A stretch of DNA of 64,000 nucleotides from Sphingobacteriaceae bacterium (GCA_016705695.1 JADJLA010000001.1:124001-188000); one strand, 5' to 3'; positions 10,571-19,455 are shown, counted from the stretch's first letter. Made by a program: numbers and translations. The notes: generated by a model not told the origin, from the sequence alone.

Positions 10571-10891
10571 ATGGAACGCATCAATAGGATAGAAGCACTT
10601 TTATCCATGCTTCAAACCGAACCACAGGATGTTTTTTTGAATTACTCGTTAGGGCTTGAGTATTCAGCGAATAATAATTTTAGTTTGGCCGAAGAACAAT
10701 TTAAAAAGACAATTGACATTAAGCCGGATTATATCCCTGCGTTTTTTCACTTGGGCAAATTGTACGAGGAAATTAAAAAAACACCAGAGGCACTTAATTG
10801 CTACAAACAAGGGTTGGATTTTGCAAAGCAGCAAAAGAATAATAAAGCTGTGAACGAGCTCTCGGAAGCAATTTTTATGTTGGAAGATTAA
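10571..10891 (+). CDS. small TPR protein
   Basis: A 106-aa cytoplasmic protein with two tetratricopeptide units: FLNYSLGLEYSANNNFSLAE and PAFFHLGKLYEEIKKTPEAL. It has no signal peptide. The ATG immediately follows the pheS TAA, so it is co-transcribed and probably re-initiates from pheS. Its end overlaps the convergent lipoprotein gene by 4 bp. TPR proteins bind partners; none is evident here. Confidence 0.75.
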   Translation: MERINRIEALLSMLQTEPQDVFLNYSLGLEYSANNNFSLAEEQFKKTIDIKPDYIPAFFHLGKLYEEIKKTPEALNCYKQGLDFAKQQKNNKAVNELSEAIFMLED

Positions 10892-11214
10892 TTGGACCAA
10901 ACGGTCTTTACAAATTTAGCGTTCGCAAAATCTTCACCGTTGATCTTGTTATTCCCGGTAATGCCACCAAGGTATCCCATGGTTTCACATTTTTCATTTC
11001 TAACTTCGCTGGTCATATCAGCGCCACAATTTCCAGGCTCGTATACATAAACAGTTTTCCCTTGAAAAGTATACTCTTCGATATTGGCACTATTCGAGCA
11101 GCATGTCTTTTTAAATTCTTCTTTTTTTGAATCAAAACAAGGGTCTTGCTTCGACTTACCGCATGAGGATAAAAGTAGGATACTTAAGGAGGCTATAAGG
11201 ATATTAGCTTTCAT
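10888..11214 (-). CDS. small lipoprotein of unknown function
   Basis: A 108-aa protein with a lipoprotein signal (ILIASLSILLLSSC, lipid Cys about residue 18). The mature part has six further Cys, including CCSNSANIEEYTFQGKTVYVYEPGNCGAD, a short bacteroidotal pattern in which a cofactor-free, disulfide-bonded domain is likely. It ends inside the end of the TPR gene on the other strand. No homolog recognised. Confidence 0.65.
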   Translation of the reverse strand: MKANILIASLSILLLSSCGKSKQDPCFDSKKEEFKKTCCSNSANIEEYTFQGKTVYVYEPGNCGADMTSEVRNEKCETMGYLGGITGNNKINGEDFANAKFVKTVWSN

Positions 11215-11267
11215 AGTTTAGAAACGATGAAAGTTCCTATCTATTGTGATAGACCTCTTAAGAAAAG

Positions 11268-14200
11268 TTAATTGCTCCTAATGATCTTTTTCTGGTAAAC
11301 CTTATCGTTCACGCTTATCTTAAGCATATAGGTTCCCGCAGGCATGATAGAATTATCAAAGCTTAAAGGGATATTCAATTTTCCTTTACTTTCTTCGGCT
11401 TCGTATAACTTAAATTCTCTGCCTAAAATATCAAAGGCAGTGATCGCCACTTTCGAATCTATAGGTACAGACATATTTACCGATAACTGATCTTTAAAAG
11501 GATTGGGGTAGATGTCGATGAAGGAATCAGCTTCTGCGCCATTTAAATTTGTAGCAACAAAATTTGTATCTACTTTTTGTCCATTGCTACTGGTTATTCC
11601 GCTTAGCATTCCAGCACCATCTTCCGATCTAACATTAAAATAGTAAATGGTATTTTGTACAAGCGTTAAGGTTTTTGCCGTTACCGAAGTTGCCGCCCAA
11701 TTGCTTGTCCAGCCCAAAGTATTTGTGCTTCCCGGAGCTGTTCCAATACTATACCAATAACGTACAATTCCCGAATTAGGATCGCCGGATAATGACCAAT
11801 TAGCGCGCAATGAATCTGTAGTGTTTACTGAAGAAATATCTAACGCATCACCATCATTTACAGTGCTTATGTTTGACGGAGGTGTCCAATCAACATTCAG
11901 ATCATAATAAAAAATGGGAGAGAGGTTACCTGCTGTATCTTGGCAAATGGATTTTATTTTACCTGCCGCTTGTATAGGGCTTGGATTTTGATAGCGCAGA
12001 TCGTTTGCCATTCCGCTTCCCACACTTACATTTATAGTTGAAGGACGCGAACGATAAACTTTTATCTCATCGATGCTAAATTTGCAATTACCGCTTCTAA
12101 AAGAAATATAACCGCCATTTGTATAGGGCGTAGGATCTGTCCACGTAGCAATTTTTGCGTTATTCATATACACATTCATCTTTCCGCTAATGCGATCGTA
12201 AATAACCTTGATATCATACCATTGTCCGGCAGTAAAATTAAGTGCCGCTGTATATTGAGGAGAACCAAAAACATTATTAACTACTTTATAGATTTGCACA
12301 GCTTGATCATCTAATCTAAACCAAACAAAGTAACTGTTGTTGCGATTAGTACTATCAGGCTGATCAACAAAAAAATGTAAACCTGCACGGCGATTAGGTT
12401 GTGTGCCTTCAAATTTGGCAAGGAATTGATATAAATAACGATTCGATAAACTTTGAGTGAGCGCAGCATAAATATTTGTGTTAGCAGCAACTGTGCTTGT
12501 TTCATCAGTTTGCAGTAAAGCATTTCCGCTCACACTCCACGATCCTGTTTTAACGGTCCACTCCGGATGAATTGCATTATCAAAATTATCTGAGAAGAAT
12601 CCATGTGTATAATTGGCGCGCCACTCGGTACCATTAAAATCAATGGCTTGGTAATATCCTTTTTCAACTCCGCTTCCGCCAATATTATCCGCATCGCTAA
12701 TGCTTGCCGTAAAATTTGTAGTTACCCAAGGAGCAATTGGATTAACTGTTGTGCTTGGAGAAATGATATCGGTTGTTGTAGGAGCCGATGAATTTGTAGT
12801 GTATGTTGCAGCCCATCCGCTGGCAACTGTGGCGCAATCACTTCTAAATTCAACAAGTAGGCTATCGTTATTGGAAGTTACCGGACCGGGATTAACTGTG
12901 CCGCTGTATTGTCCAATTAAAGGAGAATTTACAGAACCCCCATCGTAAAGGAACATATTATCATAACCGGGTTCTAAATTAAATGCGGTGAAGTTTAAAG
13001 TAATGTTAGTGATGCTCGGTTTAGTGATCAACCAAAATTTGCGTTCATCATCCGAATAATTTCCTGTTGGTCCGCCTGTGTCGTAAAAATTTCCGGCGCT
13101 GGCTGTGTACGTTGTAACAGTGTAGGTATTATTAATAAGCTTATAATATTTTGCCCAATTCCAAAGTGGTCCGGGATCAGTATGGCTTTGATTTGGATTA
13201 TGTTGATGACCTTTTACTTTTGTGCATGCGCCCAATAAACATTGCGACGAACTTCCGCTGCAACCTGGCCCGTAATATGTTCTAAGAGGATTGATGCTGT
13301 TACTTGAACAAATATCTTTAGATAAAGCAGCCGATGAATTATACATGGCATTAGTGAACCAAGAAATATTATTGATATAGCCTTCGTGTTCAATTCCAAC
13401 GGTGTAAGGATTTTCAGTTCCAACATGCCAAGCCTTGTTGGATTCTAAAACCATTTGCGTTACTTGTCCATCGCTGCTACGAACAACATAATGCGCAGAA
13501 GCGCTCGCCGAACAATTTTTAAACCAAGAGATACACCCTGCGTAAGTTCCCTGAACAAAATGAATAGTTACAGCTGTAATTTGCGATCCGTTGCGAGAGC
13601 TATAATTGCAAGTTGTTGGATCCCAAATAGCAGGTGCGTAATCAGGAGAGCTGAATGTTGCAGATGAATTTACTTTGTACGATTGTTGTCCGTTTGAAAT
13701 ATCATTGTCGTCCATATAAACATGTGAAGAAGAAAGCACTTTTAAATTAGCACCAAAAATTTCTTCAAGATCAATATTGAATGCAGTAAATTGATATTGC
13801 GCTGCCGCATCTTTATTGTTTAAGAACCAAAACAGTTGGTATAAATGAGAATTAAGCACATAATCATCTTTAACATTAGCTTGCAAAGGAAGTTCGCTTA
13901 GAGCAACAAAGATCCTTATGTAGTTCTTTAGATCGTTCCCATAAATATTGTATTTATTTTGTAAAGAAGAAAACGCAGCAGCGTAAGCCATGATATGATC
14001 TTCTGGGCGATCAGTAATAGCATTAACTTTGTAGCGCGAAAGAGAAGCGATCAATTGTAAATTATTTCTAAAGTAACCCTTGCCATTTTCTATCAAGCCA
14101 AAAACACCTTTTGCTTCGGGATAACCAATGCAACTTGGCTCATAGCCTTTTAGGTCTTCAAAACGACTTTGAGTAAAAGCAACTGCCTCTAAAGCACCTT

Positions 14201-14330
14201 TTGGAATAGATGGATTAATGAGGTAGGCTTTTTTAAAAGTAGATGCGAATTTATTTTCCGGAAAGATGTTCTCTTTACAAAATGCGGCAAAGAAAGAGAA
14301 ACAAAGAATAATTAATAATGTCTTTTTCAT
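11268..14330 (-). CDS. secreted N-acetylmuramoyl-L-alanine amidase with T9SS type-A domain
   Basis: A 1,020-aa multidomain exported protein. The signal peptide ends near residue 19. Residues about 250-400 form an Amidase_2 (zinc-dependent peptidoglycan amidase) domain: TIHF, HVGTENPYTVGIEHEG and GHQHNPNQSHTDPG supply likely zinc ligands. A CUB-like domain follows (about 405-515), then a laminin-G/concanavalin-like region (about 580-760), a fibronectin III-like domain (about 815-910) and a type-A sorting domain (about 935-1020, starting IDIYPNPFKDQLSV and ending with a basic KKIIRSN). It probably cleaves cell-wall peptides of other bacteria or of itself, outside the outer membrane. The N-terminal 250 residues are of unknown fold. 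Confidence 0.88.
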   Translation of the reverse strand: MKKTLLIILCFSFFAAFCKENIFPENKFASTFKKAYLINPSIPKGALEAVAFTQSRFEDLKGYEPSCIGYPEAKGVFGLIENGKGYFRNNLQLIASLSRYKVNAITDRPEDHIMAYAAAFSSLQNKYNIYGNDLKNYIRIFVALSELPLQANVKDDYVLNSHLYQLFWFLNNKDAAAQYQFTAFNIDLEEIFGANLKVLSSSHVYMDDNDISNGQQSYKVNSSATFSSPDYAPAIWDPTTCNYSSRNGSQITAVTIHFVQGTYAGCISWFKNCSASASAHYVVRSSDGQVTQMVLESNKAWHVGTENPYTVGIEHEGYINNISWFTNAMYNSSAALSKDICSSNSINPLRTYYGPGCSGSSSQCLLGACTKVKGHQHNPNQSHTDPGPLWNWAKYYKLINNTYTVTTYTASAGNFYDTGGPTGNYSDDERKFWLITKPSITNITLNFTAFNLEPGYDNMFLYDGGSVNSPLIGQYSGTVNPGPVTSNNDSLLVEFRSDCATVASGWAATYTTNSSAPTTTDIISPSTTVNPIAPWVTTNFTASISDADNIGGSGVEKGYYQAIDFNGTEWRANYTHGFFSDNFDNAIHPEWTVKTGSWSVSGNALLQTDETSTVAANTNIYAALTQSLSNRYLYQFLAKFEGTQPNRRAGLHFFVDQPDSTNRNNSYFVWFRLDDQAVQIYKVVNNVFGSPQYTAALNFTAGQWYDIKVIYDRISGKMNVYMNNAKIATWTDPTPYTNGGYISFRSGNCKFSIDEIKVYRSRPSTINVSVGSGMANDLRYQNPSPIQAAGKIKSICQDTAGNLSPIFYYDLNVDWTPPSNISTVNDGDALDISSVNTTDSLRANWSLSGDPNSGIVRYWYSIGTAPGSTNTLGWTSNWAATSVTAKTLTLVQNTIYYFNVRSEDGAGMLSGITSSNGQKVDTNFVATNLNGAEADSFIDIYPNPFKDQLSVNMSVPIDSKVAITAFDILGREFKLYEAEESKGKLNIPLSFDNSIMPAGTYMLKISVNDKVYQKKIIRSN

Positions 14331-14452
14331 TTTTTTTAGTTACGCGAATTTAATCAATTTAAGACCCTGAATTTGGGGCTTAACAATTTGGTAAAATCTT
14401 TAAATTGATTTAGACCACGGAAGTTATTAAGACCCTAGTAAGATAAGGCTTT

Positions 14453-15436
14453 TCAGCCCTTTCCCAAGAGTAATTTATACGCTTCTTGATAAGGGTTTAG
14501 GACATCCTTTTTACTGAGTTCGCTTAGTTTTTTAGTGATCTGATGTGTCTCGTAAAATTGCGTTACAACTTCAGCATTCAAGGTTTCTTTTAAGATATCG
14601 ATCAGTTGATCTTTTCGTTTTTTATTGAAATAACCATTTGTACTCGAAAAATTCTTGTACGAATCGATCAATTGATAAACTTCTTTAATGCCGGTATTAT
14701 TTACGCTCGAACATAATTCCACTTTTTGGACCCAACCACTTTCGCTTGGCGGAAATAAATGAATGGCATTAGCGTATTCGGCTTTAGCGATCTTTGCTTT
14801 TTGTACATTATCGCCATCGGCTTTTGTTATCACAATACTATCGGCCATTTCCATAATGCCGCGTTTAATGCCTTGTAATTCATCACCGGCACCTGCAAGC
14901 ATTAATAGTAAAAAGAAATCCGTCATTTTACTTACAGCAATTTCGCTTTGTCCAACGCCAACCGTTTCAATTAAAATAAAGTCAAATCCCGCTGCTTCAC
15001 ATAATAATATTGTTTCGTAAGTAGCGCGCGCAACTCCGCCTAATGACCCTGAGCTTGGTGTGGGACGAATAAAAACATTTGGTTGTGCCGAAAGAAATTC
15101 CATTCGGGTTTTATCTCCCAAAATACTTCCCTTGCTTTTTGAACTGCTTGGATCAATTGCTAAAACAGCAATTTTATGTTTATGTTCTAAAAGTTCTTTT
15201 CCAAAACTTTCAATAAAGGTGCTTTTGCCAACTCCCGGTACACCTGTGATCCCGAGCCGGAACGATCTTCCGGAATGCGATATAATTCCCTCAATGATCT
15301 CGGCGGCTAAGGCGTGATGTTCGGAGTTTGTTGATTCAATAATAGTAATAGCTCTGCTAAGGATAGAAATATCACCTTTTAAAACGCCATCAATGTAAAA
15401 TGAAGCATTTGTTTTATGATCGCTGAATTTATTCAA
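14453..15436 (-). CDS. meaB: MeaB/ArgK-family G3E GTPase
   Basis: A P-loop GTPase that acts as a chaperone for the B12 enzyme methylmalonyl-CoA mutase, gating cofactor loading. Residues 65-72 are the Walker A motif GVPGVGKS. AIDPSSSKSKGSILGDKTRM is the characteristic switch region, followed by ETVGVGQSE and the base-specific motif TKADGDN. At 327 aa it matches the family. It overlaps the upstream amn gene by 8 bp, so the two are co-transcribed. The mutase genes are not in this window. Confidence 0.92.
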   Translation of the reverse strand: MNKFSDHKTNASFYIDGVLKGDISILSRAITIIESTNSEHHALAAEIIEGIISHSGRSFRLGITGVPGVGKSTFIESFGKELLEHKHKIAVLAIDPSSSKSKGSILGDKTRMEFLSAQPNVFIRPTPSSGSLGGVARATYETILLCEAAGFDFILIETVGVGQSEIAVSKMTDFFLLLMLAGAGDELQGIKRGIMEMADSIVITKADGDNVQKAKIAKAEYANAIHLFPPSESGWVQKVELCSSVNNTGIKEVYQLIDSYKNFSSTNGYFNKKRKDQLIDILKETLNAEVVTQFYETHQITKKLSELSKKDVLNPYQEAYKLLLGKG

Positions 15437-16202
15437 AACGTAAATGTTTTACCGAAATGCCTTTGTTTTGTAATTCCTGCAAAGATGCAACGCCAATACG
15501 TAAATGTTCTTGTACGTAACCTTCAGTAACTAACTTGTCGCTGTTTTCTGTTTTAACGCCATCGGCTGTCATGGGTTGATCGGTAACTAATAATAAGGCG
15601 CCGGTTGGAATTTCATTAAAAAATCCTGCAGTAAAAATGGTAGCTGTTTCCATATCAATAGCCATACAACGCAATTTGCGCAAGTAAGTTTTAAATTCCT
15701 CATCGTGCTCCCAAACTCTACGATTGGTTGTGTAAACGGTTCCTGTCCAATAATCTTTATTGCTTAAACGAATGGTATATGAAATTGCTTTTTGTAAACT
15801 AAAGGCGGGTAGGGCAGGAACTTCGGGTGGAAAGTAATCGTTACTGGTTCCTTCACCTCTTATGGCTGCAATTGGTAAAATAAGATCGCCAATATTATTT
15901 TTCTTTTTTAAGCCGCCGCATTTCCCTAAAAAAAGAACAGCTTTTGGCTTTATGGCAGAAAGCAGATCGGTAATTGTTGCAGCGCTAGCACTTCCCATTC
16001 CAAAGTTAATGATAGTGATATTATTAGCCGTAGCACTGCACATTGGTTTATCTAAGCCTTTTACCTCTGCATTATATTGCTTGGCAAACAAATGAATGTA
16101 ATTGGTGAAATTAACCAAGAGGATATATTCTCCAAACTCGTTGAGCGGAACACCGGTATAGCGAGGTAGCCAGTTGTTTACAATTTCTTCTTTGGTTTTC
16201 AT
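15429..16202 (-). CDS. amn: AMP nucleosidase, short form
   Basis: Hydrolyses AMP to adenine and ribose 5-phosphate. The protein is of the nucleoside phosphorylase fold: NNITIINFGMGSASAATITDLL and LFLGKCGGL give the central strands and phosphate-site glycines, and MAIDMETATIFTAGF is the usual substrate motif. At 257 aa it is the short bacteroidotal form that lacks the N-terminal extension of the E. coli enzyme. First gene of an amn-meaB pair. Confidence 0.88.
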   Translation of the reverse strand: MKTKEEIVNNWLPRYTGVPLNEFGEYILLVNFTNYIHLFAKQYNAEVKGLDKPMCSATANNITIINFGMGSASAATITDLLSAIKPKAVLFLGKCGGLKKKNNIGDLILPIAAIRGEGTSNDYFPPEVPALPAFSLQKAISYTIRLSNKDYWTGTVYTTNRRVWEHDEEFKTYLRKLRCMAIDMETATIFTAGFFNEIPTGALLLVTDQPMTADGVKTENSDKLVTEGYVQEHLRIGVASLQELQNKGISVKHLRFE

Positions 16203-16249
16203 TTTTTGCTTGTATTTTTAGCAGCTTTCTTACCTTTATTTTTCTGATT

Positions 16250-16371
16250 GGAATGTGAATTAAATAGGTTTCTACAAGGCGTGTAAAAATTTTAAACCGT
16301 AGCATACTAACGTATGTGAGGATTTAAAATTTTTACAACAACGCAGTAGAAGCCTATTTAATGCGCATTCC
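16250..16371. repeat. 122-nt imperfect palindrome, family member 1
   Basis: Left arm from GGAATG (16250) pairs with right arm ending CATTCC (16371), including ATTAAATAGG/CCTATTTAAT and TAAAAATTTTAAA. The apex is CATAC-TAAC-GTATG (16303-16316). Unpaired or bulged parts read CAAGGCGTG on the left and AACGCAG on the right. The same layout and loop bases recur at 19256-19375. It lies between amn and the HsdR-N remnant and encodes nothing evident. Confidence 0.8.
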
Positions 16372-16403
16372 TAAGTAAAGATATTTAAAATTAACGAAAA
16401 ACC

Positions 16404-16840
16404 CTGTTCCCCGAGCTAAAATATCCACCTTTCAACATCCGTCTAAAAGAAAGCGGAAAAGATAAGTTATTGGTCTTTGATGCTATACGGAAAAAATGGC
16501 TTCAGCTTACACCCGAAGAGTGGGTGAGGCAACACGTAGTTAATTATTTTATCACGCAACAAAAATACCCCGCATCACTTATTTCTTTGGAAAAGGAAAT
16601 TGAACTTAATGGGGTGAAGAAAAGATATGATGTTGTGGTGTATACCAAAGAATTAAAACCGTTTATTATTGTAGAATGCAAAGCTCCAGGCGTTGATCTT
16701 TCGCAAGATGTTTTAGAGCAGGCTGCGCGTTATAATTTGATATTGAATGTGGGTAGTTTTTTATTACAAACGGACTAAAAGACCAGCTTTATAAGGGTGG
16801 ATCAATAGCAAATAATTTACCGAGTTTTGATGAGCTTTAG
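16404..16840 (+). pseudogene. HsdR N-terminal-domain protein, disrupted
   Basis: Encodes the N-terminal nuclease-type domain of type I restriction R subunits, found as a stand-alone ~150-aa protein in this phylum: PEEWVRQHVVNYF, YDVVVYTKELKPFIIVECKAP and the QAARYN helix. The frame reads from near 16404 (no ATG; CTG 16404 or TTG 16470) and stops at 16778. One T added to the T6 run at 16757-16762 joins it to a tail reading TNGLKDQLYKGG to a stop at 16840. The tail appears shorter than usual, so a small deletion is likely as well. The missing start, frameshift and short tail favour a decayed gene. Confidence 0.6.
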
Positions 16841-16850
16841 CATACCGTTT

Positions 16851-16890
16851 TTCTGCCACAGTCCCGATAGTTATCGGGACTGTGGCAGAA
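16851..16890. repeat. perfect 40-nt palindrome
   Basis: The 19-nt arm TTCTGCCACAGTCCCGATA pairs exactly with 16872-16890 around a 2-nt GT loop. The core TCCCGATA/TATCGGGA resembles a palindromic motif often scattered through Bacteroidota genomes (from memory, not checked). It lies between the HsdR-N remnant and the dnaN terminator and could also end transcription of the former. Confidence 0.85.
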
Positions 16891-16937
16891 AGAAGGGTTG
16901 CCTCCGAATTTTCCATCTGAGTCTGTGTTGTTCTAAA

Positions 16938-16966
16938 ACAAAAAAGCCTGTTGGAAAAACAGGCTT
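16938..16966 (-). terminator. terminator after dnaN
   Basis: Stem AAGCCTGTT / AACAGGCTT (16944-16966) with a 5-nt loop; on the minus strand it is followed by a T-rich tract. It lies 21 bp past the dnaN stop. Confidence 0.8.
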
Positions 16967-16987
16967 AGAGTTTTGTAGCTTCTTTAA

Positions 16988-18109
16988 TTAATTGTTGAGC
17001 ATCACAGGCATCACCAACATTAAAAGATCCTCAGAAGGATTTGCTTTATTATTCGGTAAAATGATACCTGCACGATTTGGAGCACTCATCTCAAGGATGA
17101 TCTCATCGCCTTCAATATTACTTACCATTTCTATCAAGAAACGCGAATTGAAGCCAATTTCCATGTCCTCACCAATGTATGTACAAACCAAACTTTCGTG
17201 GCCTTCATTTGCAAAATCAAGATCCTCTGCATTAATGGTCAATTGACTTCCTGCAATTTTTACACGGATTTGATGCGTTGCTTTATTGGCAAATACACTG
17301 ATACGCTTTAAAGCCCCTAAAAATGCTAAACGATCAACGGTTAATTTATTTGGATTTTGTTTCGGAATTACCGCTTCGTAATTTGGATACTTTCCATCGA
17401 TCAAACGGCACATTAAATTCACATTACCAAAACTGAATAAAGCGTTTGTTTTGTTGAATTCTACTTTTACCGCATCATCAATTCCTGTAAGCAAACTCTT
17501 TAAAACGTTCAATGGTTTTTTTGGCATGATGAAAGAAGCGGAAGCTCCTGCCTTTGCATCATTACGAATATAACGAACTAATTTATGCGCATCGGTTGCA
17601 ACAAAAATGGAATTACTCTCGGTAAACTGGCAATATACACCATTCATTACCGGACGTAGATCATCATTACCTGTAGCAAAAATAGTTTTGTTGATAGCCG
17701 AAGCTAATACATCACTTTTAATTACAATAGAAGATTGCGATTCGATCTTAGCCATTTTTGGATAATCATTTCCATTATGACCGCTAATGCTGTAATCACC
17801 ATTCTCTGTTTTTATTTTAGTAGAGAATTTTGTTTTATCAATAATGAATGATATCGGTTGCTCCGGCAAATTGGAAAGTGTTTCCATTAATGTTTTTGCG
17901 GGGATAGCAATTGTACCGCCTTGCGACGATTCAACTTTTACCGAACTGGTAATTGCTGTTTCCATATCGCTTGCCGAAACGGTTAACTCACCTCTGTCGA
18001 TCTCAAACAAAAAGCAATCTAATATTGGAACCGTATTATTTGTTCCAAGCACACCACTGATGGCTTTTAAATGTTTAAGTAAAGTAGAGGCTGAGACAAC
18101 AAAATTCAT
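16988..18109 (-). CDS. dnaN: DNA polymerase III beta sliding clamp
   Basis: The ring-shaped clamp that tethers the replicative polymerase to DNA. At 373 aa it has the usual three repeated clamp domains, starting MNFVVSASTLLKHLKAISGV and ending with the family MLVMPVMLN tail, which includes the hydrophobic pocket that binds clamp partners. RLIDGKYPNYEAVIP is a strongly conserved stretch of the middle-to-third domain. No dnaA lies nearby, so no origin is implied. The gene is followed by a clear terminator. Confidence 0.96.
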   Translation of the reverse strand: MNFVVSASTLLKHLKAISGVLGTNNTVPILDCFLFEIDRGELTVSASDMETAITSSVKVESSQGGTIAIPAKTLMETLSNLPEQPISFIIDKTKFSTKIKTENGDYSISGHNGNDYPKMAKIESQSSIVIKSDVLASAINKTIFATGNDDLRPVMNGVYCQFTESNSIFVATDAHKLVRYIRNDAKAGASASFIMPKKPLNVLKSLLTGIDDAVKVEFNKTNALFSFGNVNLMCRLIDGKYPNYEAVIPKQNPNKLTVDRLAFLGALKRISVFANKATHQIRVKIAGSQLTINAEDLDFANEGHESLVCTYIGEDMEIGFNSRFLIEMVSNIEGDEIILEMSAPNRAGIILPNNKANPSEDLLMLVMPVMLNN

Positions 18110-18125
18110 ATCGTTTATTTTGTAA

Positions 18126-18133
18126 CAAAATTA
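18126..18133 (-). promoter_or_regulatory. -7 box for dnaN
   Basis: On the minus strand this reads TAATTTTG, matching TAnnTTTG, 16 bp before the dnaN ATG. dnaN could also be read through from the upstream gene. Confidence 0.4.
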
Positions 18134-18178
18134 AGCTTACCGCATAACTGAGGGTTTTATAAGAGCGATAGTTTTAAG

Positions 18179-19219
18179 CTACTTTTTAACAGGCGCAATA
18201 GCCTTGAAATACTCGGTTGTAATGAACAACTTAGCAAATACGAAGTACTGAATGGTAGCCCATTCTTTTTTATCATCAAAATTCACATAAAGTCTGTCGG
18301 GATCGTACTTGTAGCGAACTCCATATTCCAAGTTACGTTCGGAAGGCGTAGGCTTGAAATAGAAAAAATAATTATACTTTTTATCGTTCTTGTCTGTTAA
18401 AGTAAAACTTGCAAAAGGCTTGCCTTTTTTACTTAGCGAATCAGCTGTAGGTTTGTCTGAGTTAGTAAAAATAGCTTCGCAATTAAGGTTTAAAAAATAC
18501 GCTAGGTATTGTTTCATGTTCAATTCCTCAAAAGGCAGTTTGTTGCCTTTATGATCGCTCAATTCAAATTTCTTTGTGGTAATAATATCGATCACAAAGG
18601 AAGAATCGGGCTTTACCATGTTAGAATACTCAATGCGCTTTAATTGATCGGGCGAAAAATTGATCACCGATAAATTACGCCAAAATTTTTCTTCAACAAT
18701 GTAGCGCGTATTTAAATAACCGGTAAAGCCTGGGATAAATACAATAAATGGATCGGCATAATTGTCGCCACTTTCAATATCCGTTAGCAGCATATGCGTT
18801 CCTTCGCCATCCGCTGTTTCGTGATCAACATAATATTGTTTTATAAGCTCATCCTTTGCGTAGATCTCAACTTTTATAGCTCTATAGGCCAAAATCTTTA
18901 AAGCAGCCTCTTTGGCCTGTTTGGCAACCGGGTGTTTTACTTCAATACTCTTAATGGTCTCTAATAAAGTAAGTATGGCATCAGGGCGAACATAAAATTT
19001 GTCGTTCACCATCCAACCCTTTGGCGTTCGCACAACGGTACATTGTTTACCATTTTTATCGGCCATAAATATTTTGGTGATAGAAGTGGTATCTTTTACT
19101 TTAAAATTTCGAGAGTCCTCGTCCAATGTGCTCGTGCCGCCTTTTTTCTTGAAAATAAAAATGGAGCCGATGATAAGGGCAATCAGAACAATAATGGTAA
19201 TAAGAGATGAGCGTTTCAT
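18179..19219 (-). CDS. DUF4340-like membrane-anchored protein
   Basis: A 346-aa protein with one N-terminal membrane anchor (ITIIVLIALIIGSIFIF) and a periplasmic remainder. The start of the soluble part, ITKIFMADKNGKQCTVVRT followed by GWMVNDKFYVRPDAI, is the pattern of DUF4340 repeats, which occur beside GldF/GldG-type ABC transporter genes in Bacteroidota. In that phylum the order gldF-gldG-DUF4340-dnaN is common (family knowledge). Here only the last two genes are present in the window. The gene lies 69 bp upstream of dnaN in the same direction. Confidence 0.65.
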   Translation of the reverse strand: MKRSSLITIIVLIALIIGSIFIFKKKGGTSTLDEDSRNFKVKDTTSITKIFMADKNGKQCTVVRTPKGWMVNDKFYVRPDAILTLLETIKSIEVKHPVAKQAKEAALKILAYRAIKVEIYAKDELIKQYYVDHETADGEGTHMLLTDIESGDNYADPFIVFIPGFTGYLNTRYIVEEKFWRNLSVINFSPDQLKRIEYSNMVKPDSSFVIDIITTKKFELSDHKGNKLPFEELNMKQYLAYFLNLNCEAIFTNSDKPTADSLSKKGKPFASFTLTDKNDKKYNYFFYFKPTPSERNLEYGVRYKYDPDRLYVNFDDKKEWATIQYFVFAKLFITTEYFKAIAPVKK

Positions 19220-19255
19220 TCAGCGCTAAAGATAAAGAAAATTAGGGAGGATTTA

Positions 19256-19375
19256 GTGTATCAAGAAAACATCAAGTTCAAGGCTTGCGAAATCCAAAAA
19301 ATTAGGAGTTTACTACGGTAAATGACCAATTTTTTGGATGAGCGTAACGCAGAAATTGATGTTTTATTGAAACAC
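19256..19375. repeat. 120-nt imperfect palindrome, family member 2
   Basis: Outer arm AAAACATCAA (19266-19275) pairs with TTGATGTTTT (19356-19365) and extends outward with mismatches to 19256/19375. Inner arm ATCCAAAAAATT (19292-19303) pairs exactly with 19328-19339. The apex is TTTAC-TACG-GTAAA. Bulged segments read CAAGGCTTG and AACGCAG, as in the palindrome at 16250-16371, while the paired bases differ but remain complementary. It starts 37 bp after (upstream of, on the minus strand) the DUF4340-like gene. Confidence 0.8.
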
Positions 19376-19378
19376 GAA

Positions 19379-19455
19379 TTAAAACTCGCTGCGTGTGCCA
19401 AATAAGGAGTTGGCAAGTCGCTTATAACGCAATGATACCTCAAAGCCGCCGTTGT
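19379..19455 (-). pseudogene. 3' remnant of a porP/sprF gene
   Basis: About 26 codons on the minus strand read NNGGFEVSLRYKRLAN, then a tail ending TRSEF and TAA. This is nearly identical, in DNA and protein, to the last codons of the intact PorP/SprF gene at 19866-20945. No upstream part of that gene is visible. It is a duplicated or deleted copy left behind, abutting the palindrome at 19256-19375. Confidence 0.8.

Noticed and set aside
14331..14452. Inverted repeat AATCAATTTA / TAAATTGATT between the amidase and meaB
   Set aside because: Only ten AT-rich base pairs with a long loop and no T tail; likely chance in AT-rich DNA.
16988..18109. Replication origin next to dnaN
   Set aside because: No dnaA gene or cluster of DnaA boxes was seen near dnaN.
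16250..19375. Integron attC sites
   Set aside because: The palindromes have similar length but lack the GTTRRRY and RYYYAAC boxes at their ends, and no integrase gene is present.
19261..19443. A 60-codon minus-strand frame
   Set aside because: It runs through the palindrome and the porP/sprF remnant in a different frame and has no signal or family likeness.
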